The notes beneath the pieces were generated by a model. That model made no database searches. It worked only from the letters and a program-made list of their open reading frames with translations, and was not told the DNA's origin. DNA of 64,000 nucleotides, from the NCBI GenBank assembly GCA_028689655.1, contig JAQVCT010000001.1, positions 62,001 to 126,000 on the forward strand, read 5' to 3'. The stretch is from Lachnospiraceae bacterium (GTDB lineage Bacteria > Bacillota > Clostridia > Lachnospirales > Lachnospiraceae). The position numbers were made by a program, and so were the translations under genes. Below are positions 53,757 through 63,232 of the stretch, piece by piece (within the stretch, counting starts at the first letter, position 1; each line of letters starts with the position of its first letter).

Positions 53757-54567
53757 GTGACTCCTCCTCGTTCTTCCTGCAATGATCTGCATCCCTTTTA
53801 TTGCCTGTTTCGTTTTTATCACTGACTTTTTTTATAGGATTGTTTTCTTTCCCATTGCTTATTTCTTCTTTATGATTTCTGTAGTTCCCTATATTTTCTC
53901 TGTTGTCTCCACTTTTTTTATAATTCACCATCATGGATGCCGCGAAAAACAATACCACCAGAATCCGTAAATCATATACCAGGGGATAGGTATCGTGGGT
54001 ATAGATATAGATAGTCTTCAGGTTCCCATCCATTTTACTGCCATCCAGCTCTGTATGAGCATCCGTCAGCACTTTCCCGTTCATCAGTAATCCAGGAGCT
54101 GTCACATTCTCATCTGTCTCCAGAGTGTAGGTAAATTCCATGGTGATATCACCCCTACACTTTTCATAATCCTGAAATGGAAGATATACATACTGTACGT
54201 CTTCCCCCTGGTTCAACAAATATCCGTTCCCGCTCACCAGCGTGCCATCCGCCGTGTAGACATTGCAGATCATCGCCGCCGTATCATAAGTATTCCCATT
54301 TTTCGCCACGCCTACATGGATTCCCATCATAGGTCTCGATCCCGTGTTCATATGATAAGTGAGCTTCATACCCGGTTCCAGTATCTGTATCCGCTCACTG
54401 TCACCCTCGTCCTCCGTGGTGTTCGTACGGTAGGTATCGATTACTTTTTTGGGAATGAGATAACTGCATACCAGCATCACCGCTAACATAGCTGTGATGA
54501 TTGGAAGGATGAAACAGATCTTATCCTGTATGAAATTTTTCATATGGCTGATGATTTTTCCAGGCAT
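53749..54567 (-). CDS. Membrane-anchored outside-domain protein, partner of the DUF2142 protein
   Basis: The protein of 272 residues has an N-terminal helix (FILPIITAMLAVMLVCSYL), an outside beta-rich domain of about 160 residues (LTYHMNTGSRPMMGIHVGVA, VQYVYLPFQDYEKCRGDITMEFTY), a second helix near residue 205 (LVYDLRILVVLFFAASMMV), and a long charged tail full of Asn, Lys and Glu. I do not recognise a family. ATG 54567 has GAGGG 9 bases upstream; the longer frame to 54651 would run through the hairpin at 54611-54648. It overlaps the DUF2142 gene, and the outside domain looks like the one in that protein, so the two probably act together. Confidence 0.72.
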   Translation of the reverse strand: MPGKIISHMKNFIQDKICFILPIITAMLAVMLVCSYLIPKKVIDTYRTNTTEDEGDSERIQILEPGMKLTYHMNTGSRPMMGIHVGVAKNGNTYDTAAMICNVYTADGTLVSGNGYLLNQGEDVQYVYLPFQDYEKCRGDITMEFTYTLETDENVTAPGLLMNGKVLTDAHTELDGSKMDGNLKTIYIYTHDTYPLVYDLRILVVLFFAASMMVNYKKSGDNRENIGNYRNHKEEISNGKENNPIKKVSDKNETGNKRDADHCRKNEEESHE

Positions 54568-54610
54568 TTTCTTATTCCCTCTTATTTTCTTATGCTTCCC
54601 ACAGTATTCA

Positions 54611-54648
54611 AAAGATGCCAAGTGCCCATTTGGACGCTTGGCATCTTT
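54611..54648 (-). terminator. Terminator-like hairpin downstream of leuA
   Basis: AAAGATGCCAAG and CTTGGCATCTTT form a 12-bp perfect stem around a 14-base loop, 66 bases past the leuA stop. The T run on the minus strand is only four bases, so it may be partial or work in both directions. It marks the border between housekeeping genes and the polysaccharide region. Confidence 0.68.
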
Positions 54649-54713
54649 CATAAAACGCTTCTATTTCTACTATTTTATCAATATCTCTATCCTGTATCGC
54701 TATCTCGCTTAAT

Positions 54714-56390
54714 CTACTGTCCCAGTCCCAGACGGTTGACTGCTGAGAAGATTGCTCTCACAGAAGCCCTCGTGATATTGGAGCTTACGCCAACACCGTA
54801 GGTAACTGCTCCATCATCTGCATTCAGTAAATGGATGTATGCGGCAGCCTGGGAATTAGAACCGCTCTGTAATGCATGTTCCTCGTAGTCCAGGATCTTG
54901 ATGCGAATATCAAGTTCCTGCTCCAGACCACGTTTTACTGCATCAATAGGTCCGTTACCAATTGCCTCGAAGTTCTTCTCTACGCCGTGATTGGTGTATA
55001 CAACAGTAACTCTTGTGTCAAATTGTGAGTCGGTCTCCCCGCTCAGGTCATCCACACGTAATCTCTTGAAGTGGATAGGCTCTTTGCGGTCCAAATAATT
55101 TTCTCTGAATTGCTCCATGATCTGATCCGGCGAAACTTCTCCGATTTTCTCGGAAATTTTCTGAATAACATTTGCAAATTCTTTGTGCATTCCTTTCGGA
55201 AGCTTGAATCCAAAGTAACTGTCCATAACAAAGGCAACGCCACCTTTTCCAGACTGGGAATTGATACGCACGATTGGCTCATACTCTCTTCCGATATCGG
55301 CCGGATCAATTGGTAAGTATGGTACCTGCCAATGCTCCTGTCCGCGTTCCTTCATAGCCCTGACGCCCTTATTGATGGCATCCTGATGAGATCCTGAGAA
55401 AGCAGTGAACACTAACTTACCTGCATATGGGTGTCTTGGGTGAATGGGAATCTTGCAGCATCTCTCATAGATCTCTATGATCTCATTAATGTGCTCGATA
55501 TTCAGTTCCGGATTGATCCCCTGTGAGAACATATTGTAGGCAACGTTCAGCACATCCACATTACCTGTTCTCTCACCATTTCCAAAAAGAGTACCTTCCA
55601 CACGTTCCGCACCAGCCAGGATTGCAAGCTCTGTCGCTGCCACGCCCGTGCCTCTATCGTTATGAGGGTGTACACTTAAAATAATGCTGTCTCTATTCTT
55701 AAAGTGTTTATTCATCCATTCGATCTGATCTGCGTATACATTTGGTGTAGTCATCTCCACTGTAGATGGCAGATTGATGATGATAGGATTCTCAGGCGTA
55801 GCTCCCCAGGTCTCCTGAACAGCCGTACAGATATCTAATGCATACTCTACCTCTGTTCCTGTAAAACTCTCCGGTGAATACTCCAGTATGATTTTTCCCG
55901 GAAAAGATTTTGCTCTTTCTTTTACCATCTTCGTTCCCTCAATGGCAATCTTTTTAATCTCTTCCTTATCCATATGGAACACTACATCTCTCTGTAATAC
56001 AGATGTGGAATTATAGATATGTACCACAGCCTGCTTGCAGCCCTCGATAGATGCAAATGTCCTGTCGATCAGTTCCTCGCGGCACTGCGTCAATACCTGA
56101 ACACGCACATCATCCGGTATCATCTTACGATCGATCAGTTCTCTTAAAAAATCATATTCGATCTGACTTGCTGCCGGAAAACCGATCTCAATCTCCTTGA
56201 AACCAAGTTTGATGAGATACTGGAACATCTCAATCTTTTCCTGTACTACCATGGGATCAATCAACGCCTGATTACCATCTCTCAAATCAACACTACACCA
56301 GATGGGTGCTTTCTCAATCTCTTTATTTGACCATTCTCTCTCCGGGAATTTAATGACCGGGTTTCTTCTATATCTTTGATAATTTAACAT
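54714..56390 (-). CDS. leuA: 2-isopropylmalate synthase
   Basis: The 558-residue protein is of the longer, LeuA2 (yeast-like) type: APIWCSVDLRDGNQALIDP, ILSVHPHNDRGTGVA with its HxH metal pair, ERVEGTLFGNGERTGNVD, and a C-terminal regulatory domain (TRVTVVYTNHGVEKNFEAIGNGP). It condenses acetyl-CoA with 2-oxoisovalerate in the first step of leucine synthesis, and is usually inhibited by leucine. Start: GGATGGAGGATAAATC lies directly upstream of the ATG. The upstream gap has a hairpin (56415-56432) near the ribosome site but no T-box that I can see. Confidence 0.96.
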   Translation of the reverse strand: MLNYQRYRRNPVIKFPEREWSNKEIEKAPIWCSVDLRDGNQALIDPMVVQEKIEMFQYLIKLGFKEIEIGFPAASQIEYDFLRELIDRKMIPDDVRVQVLTQCREELIDRTFASIEGCKQAVVHIYNSTSVLQRDVVFHMDKEEIKKIAIEGTKMVKERAKSFPGKIILEYSPESFTGTEVEYALDICTAVQETWGATPENPIIINLPSTVEMTTPNVYADQIEWMNKHFKNRDSIILSVHPHNDRGTGVAATELAILAGAERVEGTLFGNGERTGNVDVLNVAYNMFSQGINPELNIEHINEIIEIYERCCKIPIHPRHPYAGKLVFTAFSGSHQDAINKGVRAMKERGQEHWQVPYLPIDPADIGREYEPIVRINSQSGKGGVAFVMDSYFGFKLPKGMHKEFANVIQKISEKIGEVSPDQIMEQFRENYLDRKEPIHFKRLRVDDLSGETDSQFDTRVTVVYTNHGVEKNFEAIGNGPIDAVKRGLEQELDIRIKILDYEEHALQSGSNSQAAAYIHLLNADDGAVTYGVGVSSNITRASVRAIFSAVNRLGLGQ

Positions 56391-56414
56391 GATTTATCCT
56401 CCATCCATGAACAT

Positions 56415-56432
56415 CAGTCTCTTAAAAGACTG
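56415..56432. promoter_or_regulatory. Small hairpin in the leuA leader
   Basis: CAGTCT and AGACTG form a 6-bp stem around CTTAAA, about 25 bases before the leuA start and just ahead of the ribosome site. It could affect translation or mRNA stability. No T-box core or leucine-rich leader peptide is evident in the 249-base gap. Confidence 0.35.
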
Positions 56433-56593
56433 ACACAATCTTTTTATTATGTTTTATTGCTTACTTTGCTTCATATTATTAGCTTTGGAGTCGATAAATC
56501 ACGCCATACACATCAAGTATAAAGAATTTGCTCCTGACTACTCGTTTAGCCCCACTTTTCTCACTTCTTTCTTTGTCATCATCTGAAATTTTT

Positions 56594-56625
56594 TCAAAAA
56601 AAGCCCATCAAAAAAATGATGGGCT
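56594..56625 (-). terminator. Intrinsic terminator of ptsH
   Basis: AGCCCATCA (56602-56610) pairs with TGATGGGCT (56617-56625), with a 6-base loop. On the minus strand it is followed by a run of T (from 56601 down). It lies 15 bases past the ptsH stop codon. Confidence 0.9.
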
Positions 56626-56639
56626 GTCGGTCTTTCCGG

Positions 56640-56903
56640 TTATTCACCTAAACCATTTTCAATTGCTGCCACAAGGGTCTTCAAAGCTTCTTCCTCATCT
56701 TCACCCTCGCATACAAATTCAACTTCGTCGCCACATTTTACACATGCGCCAAGTACACTAAGTACACTTTTCGCATTTACTGTATTCTCTCTAAATGTAA
56801 ATGTTATCAATGATTTAAATTGCATTGCTTCCTTACATAGGATACCTGCTGGTCTTAGATGTAGCCCTGTTGGATTCTTGATCACTACCTTTTGGCTTAC
56901 CAT
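56640..56903 (-). CDS. ptsH: Phosphocarrier protein HPr
   Basis: The 87-residue protein is a standard HPr: VSQKVVIKNPTGLHLRPAG with His15, which takes phosphate from Enzyme I, and NAKSVLSVLGACVK with Ser46, the HPr-kinase target in Firmicutes. It serves the PTS sugar uptake system and, when phosphorylated on Ser46, acts with CcpA. It has its own promoter (56943-56971) and a strong terminator. The cluster position next to glmM is usual in Clostridia. The C-terminus carries a run of acidic residues (EGEDEEEALK). Confidence 0.96.
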   Translation of the reverse strand: MVSQKVVIKNPTGLHLRPAGILCKEAMQFKSLITFTFRENTVNAKSVLSVLGACVKCGDEVEFVCEGEDEEEALKTLVAAIENGLGE

Positions 56904-56942
56904 ACAATTTCCTCCATTCCCCTTATTGCTAACCCTGCTAAT

Positions 56943-56971
56943 ACTATACCATTTTTTATAGTTTCTAACAA
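56943..56971 (-). promoter_or_regulatory. SigA-like promoter of ptsH
   Basis: TTGTTA (56971-56966) and TATAGT (56948-56943) on the minus strand have a 17-base spacer. The site is 40 bases before the ptsH start. Confidence 0.75.
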
Positions 56972-57033
56972 GAGTCCTAAGGACAATTTTAATGTGCCGT
57001 AGACATCTGCCATCGGAACCTCGTTTCTCCGTG

Positions 57034-57054
57034 GCATACGCTTACTTCGTATGC
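57034..57054. other. Hairpin directly downstream of the glmM stop
   Basis: GCATACG and CGTATGC form a perfect 7-bp stem with a 7-base loop, 3 bases past the glmM stop codon. No T run follows, so it is probably an RNA-end structure or part of a decayed repeat. Confidence 0.45.
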
Positions 57055-57057
57055 TGG

Positions 57058-58407
57058 TCATAGCATTACGTCCTGAATTAATTCGGCTAACTTTTGTGCC
57101 TCTTCCTCTATCTGTTTCTGATCTTTTCCCTCTATCATGACACGAACCAATGGTTCTGTACCAGATGATCTGATGAGTACTCTGCCTTCTCCTGCAAATT
57201 TATCACTGATTGTCCTAATGGCATCCGCAATCTCCGGATAATCCATGTAACTGTCTTTTTTATGATTTGGAACTTTTGCATTTATCAATGCCTGTGGAAG
57301 TACTTCCATCACTTTGGCAAGTTCTGACAAAGGTTTCTTCGTGTCCACCACTACCTGCAGTAAGTGCAGTGCGCTGAGGAGTCCGTCACCTGTGGTGTTC
57401 TCGTCCAGGAAAATAATATGTCCTGACTGTTCCCCGCCAAGATTTGCTCCAATTTCTTTCATTCTCTCCAGAACATAACGGTCACCGACTTTCGTCTGCT
57501 CCGCATTGATCTTATTTGCTTTTGCCATGAGATAAAAACCAAGATTACTCATAACTGTCACAACGATGGTATTATCTTTCAAGGTTCCGGCTGCTTTCAT
57601 ATGATTTCCCACGATGGCCATGATCTCATCGCCGTCCACCAGTTTACCATTCTCATCCACCGCCAGAAGTCTGTCTGCATCGCCGTCAAAAGCAAGACCA
57701 ATATTTGCCTTTTCTGCCACCACACGTGCTTTTAGCTCTTCCATATGGGTGGAACCACAGTTGGCATTAATATTCGTTCCGTCCGGTGCTGTATGAATGG
57801 ATACCACATCTGCACCCAATTCCTTGAAAGACTCTATGGAAGTGTAATGGGATGCACCTTCGGCGCAGTCCACCACAATCTTCAATCCCGTGAGGTCTAC
57901 CGGTACTGCCTTGATGGCGTGGTTGATATATTCTTCTCTGGCATCGGTACGGTATTTCACCTTGCCTACCCCAGAGCCAATGGGAAACTTGATATCTTTC
58001 ATATCGCTTCTGATCAGTGCTTCGATCTCATCTTCCAATTCATCTGGAAGTTTATATCCATTTCCGTCAAAAAACTTAATCCCGTTAAATTCTACCGGAT
58101 TGTGGGATGCGGAAATCACAACACCTGCATCTACTCTGTATTTTCTGGTAAGGTATGCAACTGCCGGTGTAGGAACCACGCCTACGAATACGGCATTGGC
58201 TCCAACAGAACAAACACCTGCCATAAGTGCATTTGCCAGCATATCCCCTGAGATTCTCGTATCACAGCCTACCATAATAGTCGGTTTATGCTCATTTTCT
58301 TTCGTCAGTACATATGCCCCTGCCATGCCTAACTGCATTGCTAATTGAGGTGTCAACTCTTCGTTTGCCACTCCCCGGACACCATCTGTTCCAAATAATC
58401 TAGCCAT
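57058..58407 (-). CDS. glmM: Phosphoglucosamine mutase
   Basis: The 449-residue enzyme has [19 protein letters not shown] at the start, the phosphoserine site VVISASHNP with the active Ser at about residue 101, the metal-binding [13 protein letters not shown] and the C-terminal [13 protein letters not shown]. It converts glucosamine-6-phosphate to glucosamine-1-phosphate for UDP-GlcNAc, which feeds cell wall and, here, the pse pathway. GGAGG lies 6 bases before ATG 58407. The order cdaA-cdaR-glmM is conserved in Firmicutes, where GlmM can bind and restrain CdaA. Confidence 0.97.
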   Translation of the reverse strand: MARLFGTDGVRGVANEELTPQLAMQLGMAGAYVLTKENEHKPTIMVGCDTRISGDMLANALMAGVCSVGANAVFVGVVPTPAVAYLTRKYRVDAGVVISASHNPVEFNGIKFFDGNGYKLPDELEDEIEALIRSDMKDIKFPIGSGVGKVKYRTDAREEYINHAIKAVPVDLTGLKIVVDCAEGASHYTSIESFKELGADVVSIHTAPDGTNINANCGSTHMEELKARVVAEKANIGLAFDGDADRLLAVDENGKLVDGDEIMAIVGNHMKAAGTLKDNTIVVTVMSNLGFYLMAKANKINAEQTKVGDRYVLERMKEIGANLGGEQSGHIIFLDENTTGDGLLSALHLLQVVVDTKKPLSELAKVMEVLPQALINAKVPNHKKDSYMDYPEIADAIRTISDKFAGEGRVLIRSSGTEPLVRVMIEGKDQKQIEEEAQKLAELIQDVML

Positions 58408-58423
58408 TTTTGTCCTCCAAAAT

Positions 58424-59773
58424 TTATTGTGCATTTCCACTCACAGTATTTTCTGCACTGTTTGTAGTGTTGGTATTTCCCGTACTGTTGGTATTATCTG
58501 CATCTACTTTAATCTTCGCGATCTCCACCTCCACATTAAAAGGTTTCGACACTACGATGCCCTCCGGCAGCACAAAATCCACATCCACATTATATTTTCC
58601 CGCATCCAGAGATTCTGTTCCCATGGACTGCTGTAATGCTGTGAGGTTAATATTTCCCTGAACTGCCAATTCGTTCACCGTATCGATTACACTGGATAAT
58701 CCCGTGATATCGATGTTTACCGTGTCATCCAGTTCCCCCAGCGTACCCTTTATGCCTGCAGGTACATTGGTAACAATGATATTCTTAGATGGAATATTCA
58801 AAGTCTTTGTGGTCTGTTTCTCTATGCCTACCACGATGGTCACATTGACGTCGCTGCTGGTACCGATATAGCGCACACCCTCTGGCAGATAATCCTTGAT
58901 ATTGATCATGGTGGTCATATCACTGCTCTGACCTGTCACATTGAGATCTCCAATCCCTATTTCAGATATGGTGTCTATCACTGACTTTTTCCCTGCGATA
59001 GCCACCGTTCCCGGCGTACCTGTAATCTGTCCTGTAATCGCATAACCTGCTGCCGGCGTCCCCACTGTCTCGTAGGCCAATGGAACCGTTGCCTTCGCCA
59101 GGATCTCCACATTTACATTTACAGAGGATATGTTTGTGGTGATCTTCTTATTATCTATCTGATTACCGTCCTCATCATATAATTTCAGTTCTACTGCAGT
59201 ACTGATATCTGACGTCATGCCTGCCACGTTCACACTTGCCACTGCTTTGCTGACCTTAGAGATCGCTGATTCCGGTCCGGATAAACGCACCAGGTTCTGA
59301 TCCGTGGTAATATTGCCCAGCATATAACCCGTTTCCGGTTCTCCCACGGTCTCGCAGCTCACTACCAATTGATTCTTCCGCATATTCTCTATGTTTACCT
59401 TCAGACTGTCCGTAGAGCTGGTAATACTGTCCAGCTTATCGTTATATTTATTGGAGGACAACTGAATTCCAACTGTATCCATAAAGGTGAGCTGCTCCAT
59501 GTCCGCAACAGCCTTGATATTATCTTTGCTGAGAGAATCTGCCACAGAACGATTGGCCTTTACCACCACATCGATACTGTCTGTCCCGTCCAGAATCTCA
59601 TACATCTTGCCTTGACTGACAATGGAATCCGCATTGATGATCTCCACAGGAATTCCATAAAAAGAAACTGAGATAACAGGGTCATTTATATTTACCACAA
59701 TAAGCCATAAAATAATCGAAAATAGAACTGCAAGAATTTTAAGGCCCAGATTATTCGTCAACATCTTTTTCAT
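58424..59773 (-). CDS. cdaR: YbbR-domain regulator of diadenylate cyclase (CdaR)
   Basis: The 449-residue protein has one N-terminal membrane helix ([19 protein letters not shown]) and four YbbR-type repeats of about 85 residues outside the membrane, visible in repeated patterns such as [19 protein letters not shown] and [20 protein letters not shown] Thr/Asn-rich tail ends the protein. CdaR binds and controls CdaA. The start overlaps cdaA by 23 bases, and glmM follows 16 bases later, so the three are one operon. Confidence 0.93.
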   Translation of the reverse strand: MKKMLTNNLGLKILAVLFSIILWLIVVNINDPVISVSFYGIPVEIINADSIVSQGKMYEILDGTDSIDVVVKANRSVADSLSKDNIKAVADMEQLTFMDTVGIQLSSNKYNDKLDSITSSTDSLKVNIENMRKNQLVVSCETVGEPETGYMLGNITTDQNLVRLSGPESAISKVSKAVASVNVAGMTSDISTAVELKLYDEDGNQIDNKKITTNISSVNVNVEILAKATVPLAYETVGTPAAGYAITGQITGTPGTVAIAGKKSVIDTISEIGIGDLNVTGQSSDMTTMINIKDYLPEGVRYIGTSSDVNVTIVVGIEKQTTKTLNIPSKNIIVTNVPAGIKGTLGELDDTVNIDITGLSSVIDTVNELAVQGNINLTALQQSMGTESLDAGKYNVDVDFVLPEGIVVSKPFNVEVEIAKIKVDADNTNSTGNTNTTNSAENTVSGNAQ

Positions 59774-60632
59774 TCTTAGACCGTCCCTTCCACAATTTAT
59801 ATTTCTTATCTTCCCCCTGTTTGTTCTGAAGTTCTGTTAATTTTATTTTTAATGCTTCCGCTGTCACATTGCGATAAAGTTTTCCATCATAGGCAATGCT
59901 CACTTTACCCGTCTCCTCAGACACGATCACCGTAAGGGCATCTGTGGATTCCGAGATACCCACACCGGCACGATGTCTTGTTCCCAGTTCTTTGCTCAGT
60001 TCCATATTATCTGATAATGGCAGATAGCAGGTAGCCGAAGTCACTCTGTCCCCCTTGATGATCACCGCTCCATCATGTAACGGTGTATTATGCTCAAAAA
60101 TATTGATCAGCAGCTGACTGGATACAATGGCATCCACCAGGATACCCGTTCTCTCATATTCCGCCAGCATAACATTCTGTTCGATGACGATCAGGGCACC
60201 TGTTTTTACTTTCCCCATCTCAAAACTTGCTTTTACGATCTCATTCACTGTTCTGTCCGAGAATCTGCCCACCACTGTCTTTGCCGTATCAAAAGGAAGC
60301 AATGTGGTTATGATATTTTTCTGTCCCAGGGATTCCAGCGCTCTCCGAAGCTCCGGCTGCAGTACAACGATAATCGCTGTCACTGCCAATCCCAGTACAT
60401 TCTCAACGATCCACAATATCGTAGTCATATGGAAAAAAGCCGCGATTAAAATGAACATCATAATCACACACACGCCCTTTAAAAGAGCCCATGCACGGGT
60501 GTTCTTGATCCATACCATGATCTGATATACGAGGAAAGAGATAATAATAATCTCCGCAATATCCTCCCATCTCACATTGGGCATGTGAACCAACGTTAAA
60601 TATTTACTTATGAATTCTTTCATCTGTTCCAT
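59751..60632 (-). CDS. cdaA: Diadenylate cyclase CdaA
   Basis: The 293-residue protein has three N-terminal membrane helices, then a DAC domain with the two active motifs DGA (in TPLHDGAVIIKGD) and RHR (in LGTRHRAGVGISES). It joins two ATP molecules to form c-di-AMP, which governs potassium and osmolyte balance and cell-wall state. The C-terminal tail after residue 265 is highly charged. It is followed, overlapping, by cdaR and then glmM. The two membrane proteins upstream may be part of the same unit. Confidence 0.96.
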   Translation of the reverse strand: MEQMKEFISKYLTLVHMPNVRWEDIAEIIIISFLVYQIMVWIKNTRAWALLKGVCVIMMFILIAAFFHMTTILWIVENVLGLAVTAIIVVLQPELRRALESLGQKNIITTLLPFDTAKTVVGRFSDRTVNEIVKASFEMGKVKTGALIVIEQNVMLAEYERTGILVDAIVSSQLLINIFEHNTPLHDGAVIIKGDRVTSATCYLPLSDNMELSKELGTRHRAGVGISESTDALTVIVSEETGKVSIAYDGKLYRNVTAEALKIKLTELQNKQGEDKKYKLWKGRSKNEKDVDE

Positions 60633-60653
60633 ATGCTATATCATCCTAATTTA

Positions 60654-61643
60654 TTAGTAGTCTCTGTTCTGTCTTGTTCTATTCTGGGACATTCTGGCTT
60701 CCCGGGCTGCTTCCGTTCTCTGTGGATTGATCTTCTTCACTTTTTTCTCTGGTGTGGATACTGTGATCTTAGGAACTGCTTTTACATAATAATAATATTC
60801 ATCATCCTCGAATTGGACCGTCTCTGTGCGTGAATAATCCAGGTTGAACATGAAGAACTGTATCACCATGGCTATTGCTGCTGAGGCTATCGTTCCAATT
60901 ACGGTGGCTAAAATTGAAATCTTTGTATCAAAGATCAAATCACCTACCAGTAATACGATCACATTGGTAATGCTGCCTGCAATAATCGCAATACGCCAGG
61001 AGTGATCCACGCTCATTCTCCGGACGATATATACCAGAAGAATAGTAACTGCAAATGCTGCAATGGTCACCAGCATTGCCTTATTACTGATCACGCCGTC
61101 TATCACATAGCGAAACTTCTGTGAAGTTCCATCAGCTTCTGTAGAATTCAGTGTATTAGTGCCTGCACCAATATGCTCCAGCAGATAATATACGATCACA
61201 CCACTTCCCACCGACACTGCGGAGGCAGGTGTTCCGATAAGTCCCATGGTAAGTGGTATCACATAGGGAATCTGCAGGAAGAAGCAGATCGGAGTGAGGA
61301 TGACCACCATGGTATCCCTGGGAGAAAATCTAAAATACAGTAAGAATAGTAAAAGGAATAAAATCCCTGCAACTGCTGCACATTCTATGGATAACTTATA
61401 CAAATGTAATAACGTTACCAAAGCTGATACTACAATAATCATATTTGTAGGTAAAAAGGAACACATCAATGCCAGGATCAGGACTACCATAATATGATTC
61501 AGTTGCGGCATATATCCTAATTTTCCATTGATCAGCAGCAACGAGATAAGTGCCACCAGAAATTTAATGAGTGGTATGAGATATACCTCATTTTTACTAT
61601 AAAAACTTCTCAAGTGTTCTTTTAAAACAAGTAAATTGGTCAT
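60654..61643 (-). CDS. Conserved polytopic membrane protein of unknown function
   Basis: The 329-residue protein has about nine membrane segments and a charged tail that starts VQFEDDEYYYYVKAVPK and ends in a basic, Arg-rich stretch. I do not recognise a characterised family. It is directly upstream of cdaA (gap 21 bases), so it is probably co-transcribed with the c-di-AMP genes. A link with c-di-AMP signalling or with the cell envelope is plausible but only from position. Confidence 0.85.
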   Translation of the reverse strand: MTNLLVLKEHLRSFYSKNEVYLIPLIKFLVALISLLLINGKLGYMPQLNHIMVVLILALMCSFLPTNMIIVVSALVTLLHLYKLSIECAAVAGILFLLLFLLYFRFSPRDTMVVILTPICFFLQIPYVIPLTMGLIGTPASAVSVGSGVIVYYLLEHIGAGTNTLNSTEADGTSQKFRYVIDGVISNKAMLVTIAAFAVTILLVYIVRRMSVDHSWRIAIIAGSITNVIVLLVGDLIFDTKISILATVIGTIASAAIAMVIQFFMFNLDYSRTETVQFEDDEYYYYVKAVPKITVSTPEKKVKKINPQRTEAAREARMSQNRTRQNRDY

Positions 61644-61669
61644 TCTAAATATCCTTTCGATGTCCGATG

Positions 61670-62065
61670 CTATTTTTCCTCATAAAGAGTTGAAAGCTGC
61701 TTCAAATTCGCATAATAACATTTCAGACTTTTCTTTGCCATATTATATCGATGTGAATATACCAGGTAAGAGATCAAAGTATATACGCCAACTACTGCCA
61801 GATATGCAATCAATAACGTTCTTCCAATCTGAATGAGATCCAGCTTATAAATATCCTGCATAAAAGAACCTATATCATAGGTTACCACAAGTACCACCAT
61901 CAATACAAACGCAAGGGTCGCAGATATAATTGATTTAATCAACTGTAATCCTATATAGTCTCCCCGGAAATAACTCCCGATGGAAACATTTGTTTTGCCT
62001 TCATCTTCCTCATATGACGCCATGCGGGTCATGAGGATCACTCGTTCTTCATTTAACATAAGCAT
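61670..62065 (-). CDS. Small membrane protein of unknown function
   Basis: The 131-residue protein has an acidic N-terminal part (ASYEEDEGKTNVSIGSYFRGDY) and two membrane helices (about residues 43-66 and 82-105), then a basic tail. No family is recognised. It lies 26 bases upstream of the 329-residue membrane protein gene and 17 bases downstream of the YvyF-like gene. Start uncertain: AGGAA precedes ATG 62065 by 4 bases and ATG 62059 by 10. Confidence 0.8.
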   Translation of the reverse strand: MLMLNEERVILMTRMASYEEDEGKTNVSIGSYFRGDYIGLQLIKSIISATLAFVLMVVLVVTYDIGSFMQDIYKLDLIQIGRTLLIAYLAVVGVYTLISYLVYSHRYNMAKKSLKCYYANLKQLSTLYEEK

Positions 62066-62082
62066 TTCATTCCTATTCTATC

Positions 62083-62478
62083 CTATAAAAACCGCATTTT
62101 AGGGTTTTCTCTTGGGTCTGTCTTACGTTGTGACTTTTCCTTTTTAGACGTAGGATTGAATCCCTGTGTCAGAGCCGCTTTACATTTATCGCAGTAACGC
62201 CCCGTCTTTATCATAGTTCCACAACCTTCACATTCAATTCCCAGTGGCGAATCCTCCGCAAATACCAGTCTTTCTTCTCTAATCCACTGCTGGATCTGTG
62301 AGGTCTCAATATCACAGTGCTCTGATATTTCTGGAATGTTTGCACCTTTATTTTCACGAACGAATTCCTTTACTTCCGAAAATTTTGCTTCCATTTTCTC
62401 ACGGCAGCTCGGACAGATATTAGGTCCTACCACATAGTTATATATCCTTCCACATTTCCTGCAATTACGTACATTCAT
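62083..62478 (-). CDS. YvyF-like zinc-finger protein (flagellar operon type)
   Basis: The 131-residue protein has a first zinc site (CRKCG and CPSC), a middle helix-turn-helix part (ISEHCDIETSQIQQWIREERLVF) and a second zinc site (CEGCGTMIKTGRYCDKC). This is the pattern of the flagellar-operon protein family of B. subtilis YvyF, which lies next to comFC there too. The function is poorly known; regulation of flagellar or competence genes has been proposed. The comFC gene lies 11 bases upstream. Confidence 0.87.
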   Translation of the reverse strand: MNVRNCRKCGRIYNYVVGPNICPSCREKMEAKFSEVKEFVRENKGANIPEISEHCDIETSQIQQWIREERLVFAEDSPLGIECEGCGTMIKTGRYCDKCKAALTQGFNPTSKKEKSQRKTDPRENPKMRFL

Positions 62479-62489
62479 CCCAATTCCTC

Positions 62490-63215
62490 CTAGCTAAGAC
62501 CCTTCCCAATTGAAAGCGCAATATAATATATTTTATCGATTCCCGCTTTCTTTAACTCCCCTGCAATCCCATCGATCGTACTGCCAGTTGTATAAATATC
62601 ATCAACGAGTATAATCGATTCTAATTTTACATCATCTCGTGCAATTTTGAAAGCCTTTTTCAAATTATTTTGTCTTGCCTGAATGTCCAATTCCTTTTGT
62701 GGAATGGTCTTTTTGCAGCGTTTTACAATATCTTTATATACAGGGAGGGAAATATACCCTGCCAGCGCATCTGCTATGATCTCCGCCTGATTATAGCCCC
62801 GCTTATTTTTACGGGTATAGTGAATGGGTACCGGAATAAAGGCATCTGCATTCCATTGGCGGACCTCCTGTCCCAGCTTCTCTGCCATATCCCTTGCATA
62901 AAAATCTGCATATTCGCATCGTCCCTGATATTTAAAGCGAAAAATGGAATCCTGTACGGAGCGATATTCGTATAAAGCGATCCCCTGGTCATACTCGTGT
63001 TTCTTGTGACCACAGTCAAAGCAATATTCCTCCTCTTCCTTTTTCAATCCTTTTCCACATTTTTTGCATCTTGGTTCCTGTATATATCTTATTTTTCCAC
63101 TGCATTCCCCACAGATCAATCTGCCTTTGGGATACACGATACGATCGCATATGGGACACCTTCTTGGAAAAACTAACTCTATCATTATTTTATATAATTT
63201 TCGTGCATAATTCAT
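62490..63215 (-). CDS. comFC: ComF family protein (phosphoribosyltransferase fold)
   Basis: The 241-residue protein has an N-terminal zinc-binding part with repeated Cys pairs (CPICDR, CGEC, CKKCG, CFDCG) and a PRTase domain ending in the PRPP-binding loop IILVDDIYTTGSTIDG. ComFC is needed for taking up single-stranded DNA in competent cells; many non-competent Firmicutes also keep it. It lies between recD2 and the YvyF-like gene in what appears to be one operon. Confidence 0.93.
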   Translation of the reverse strand: MNYARKLYKIMIELVFPRRCPICDRIVYPKGRLICGECSGKIRYIQEPRCKKCGKGLKKEEEEYCFDCGHKKHEYDQGIALYEYRSVQDSIFRFKYQGRCEYADFYARDMAEKLGQEVRQWNADAFIPVPIHYTRKNKRGYNQAEIIADALAGYISLPVYKDIVKRCKKTIPQKELDIQARQNNLKKAFKIARDDVKLESIILVDDIYTTGSTIDGIAGELKKAGIDKIYYIALSIGKGLS

Positions 63216-63232
63216 TAAGATTGTATGAATAT

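Noticed and set aside
56391-56639. T-box leader or leucine attenuator upstream of leuA
   Set aside because: No T-box core sequence is visible and the only short open frame there has a single Leu codon. Most of the ptsH terminator accounts for the structure in the far part of the gap.
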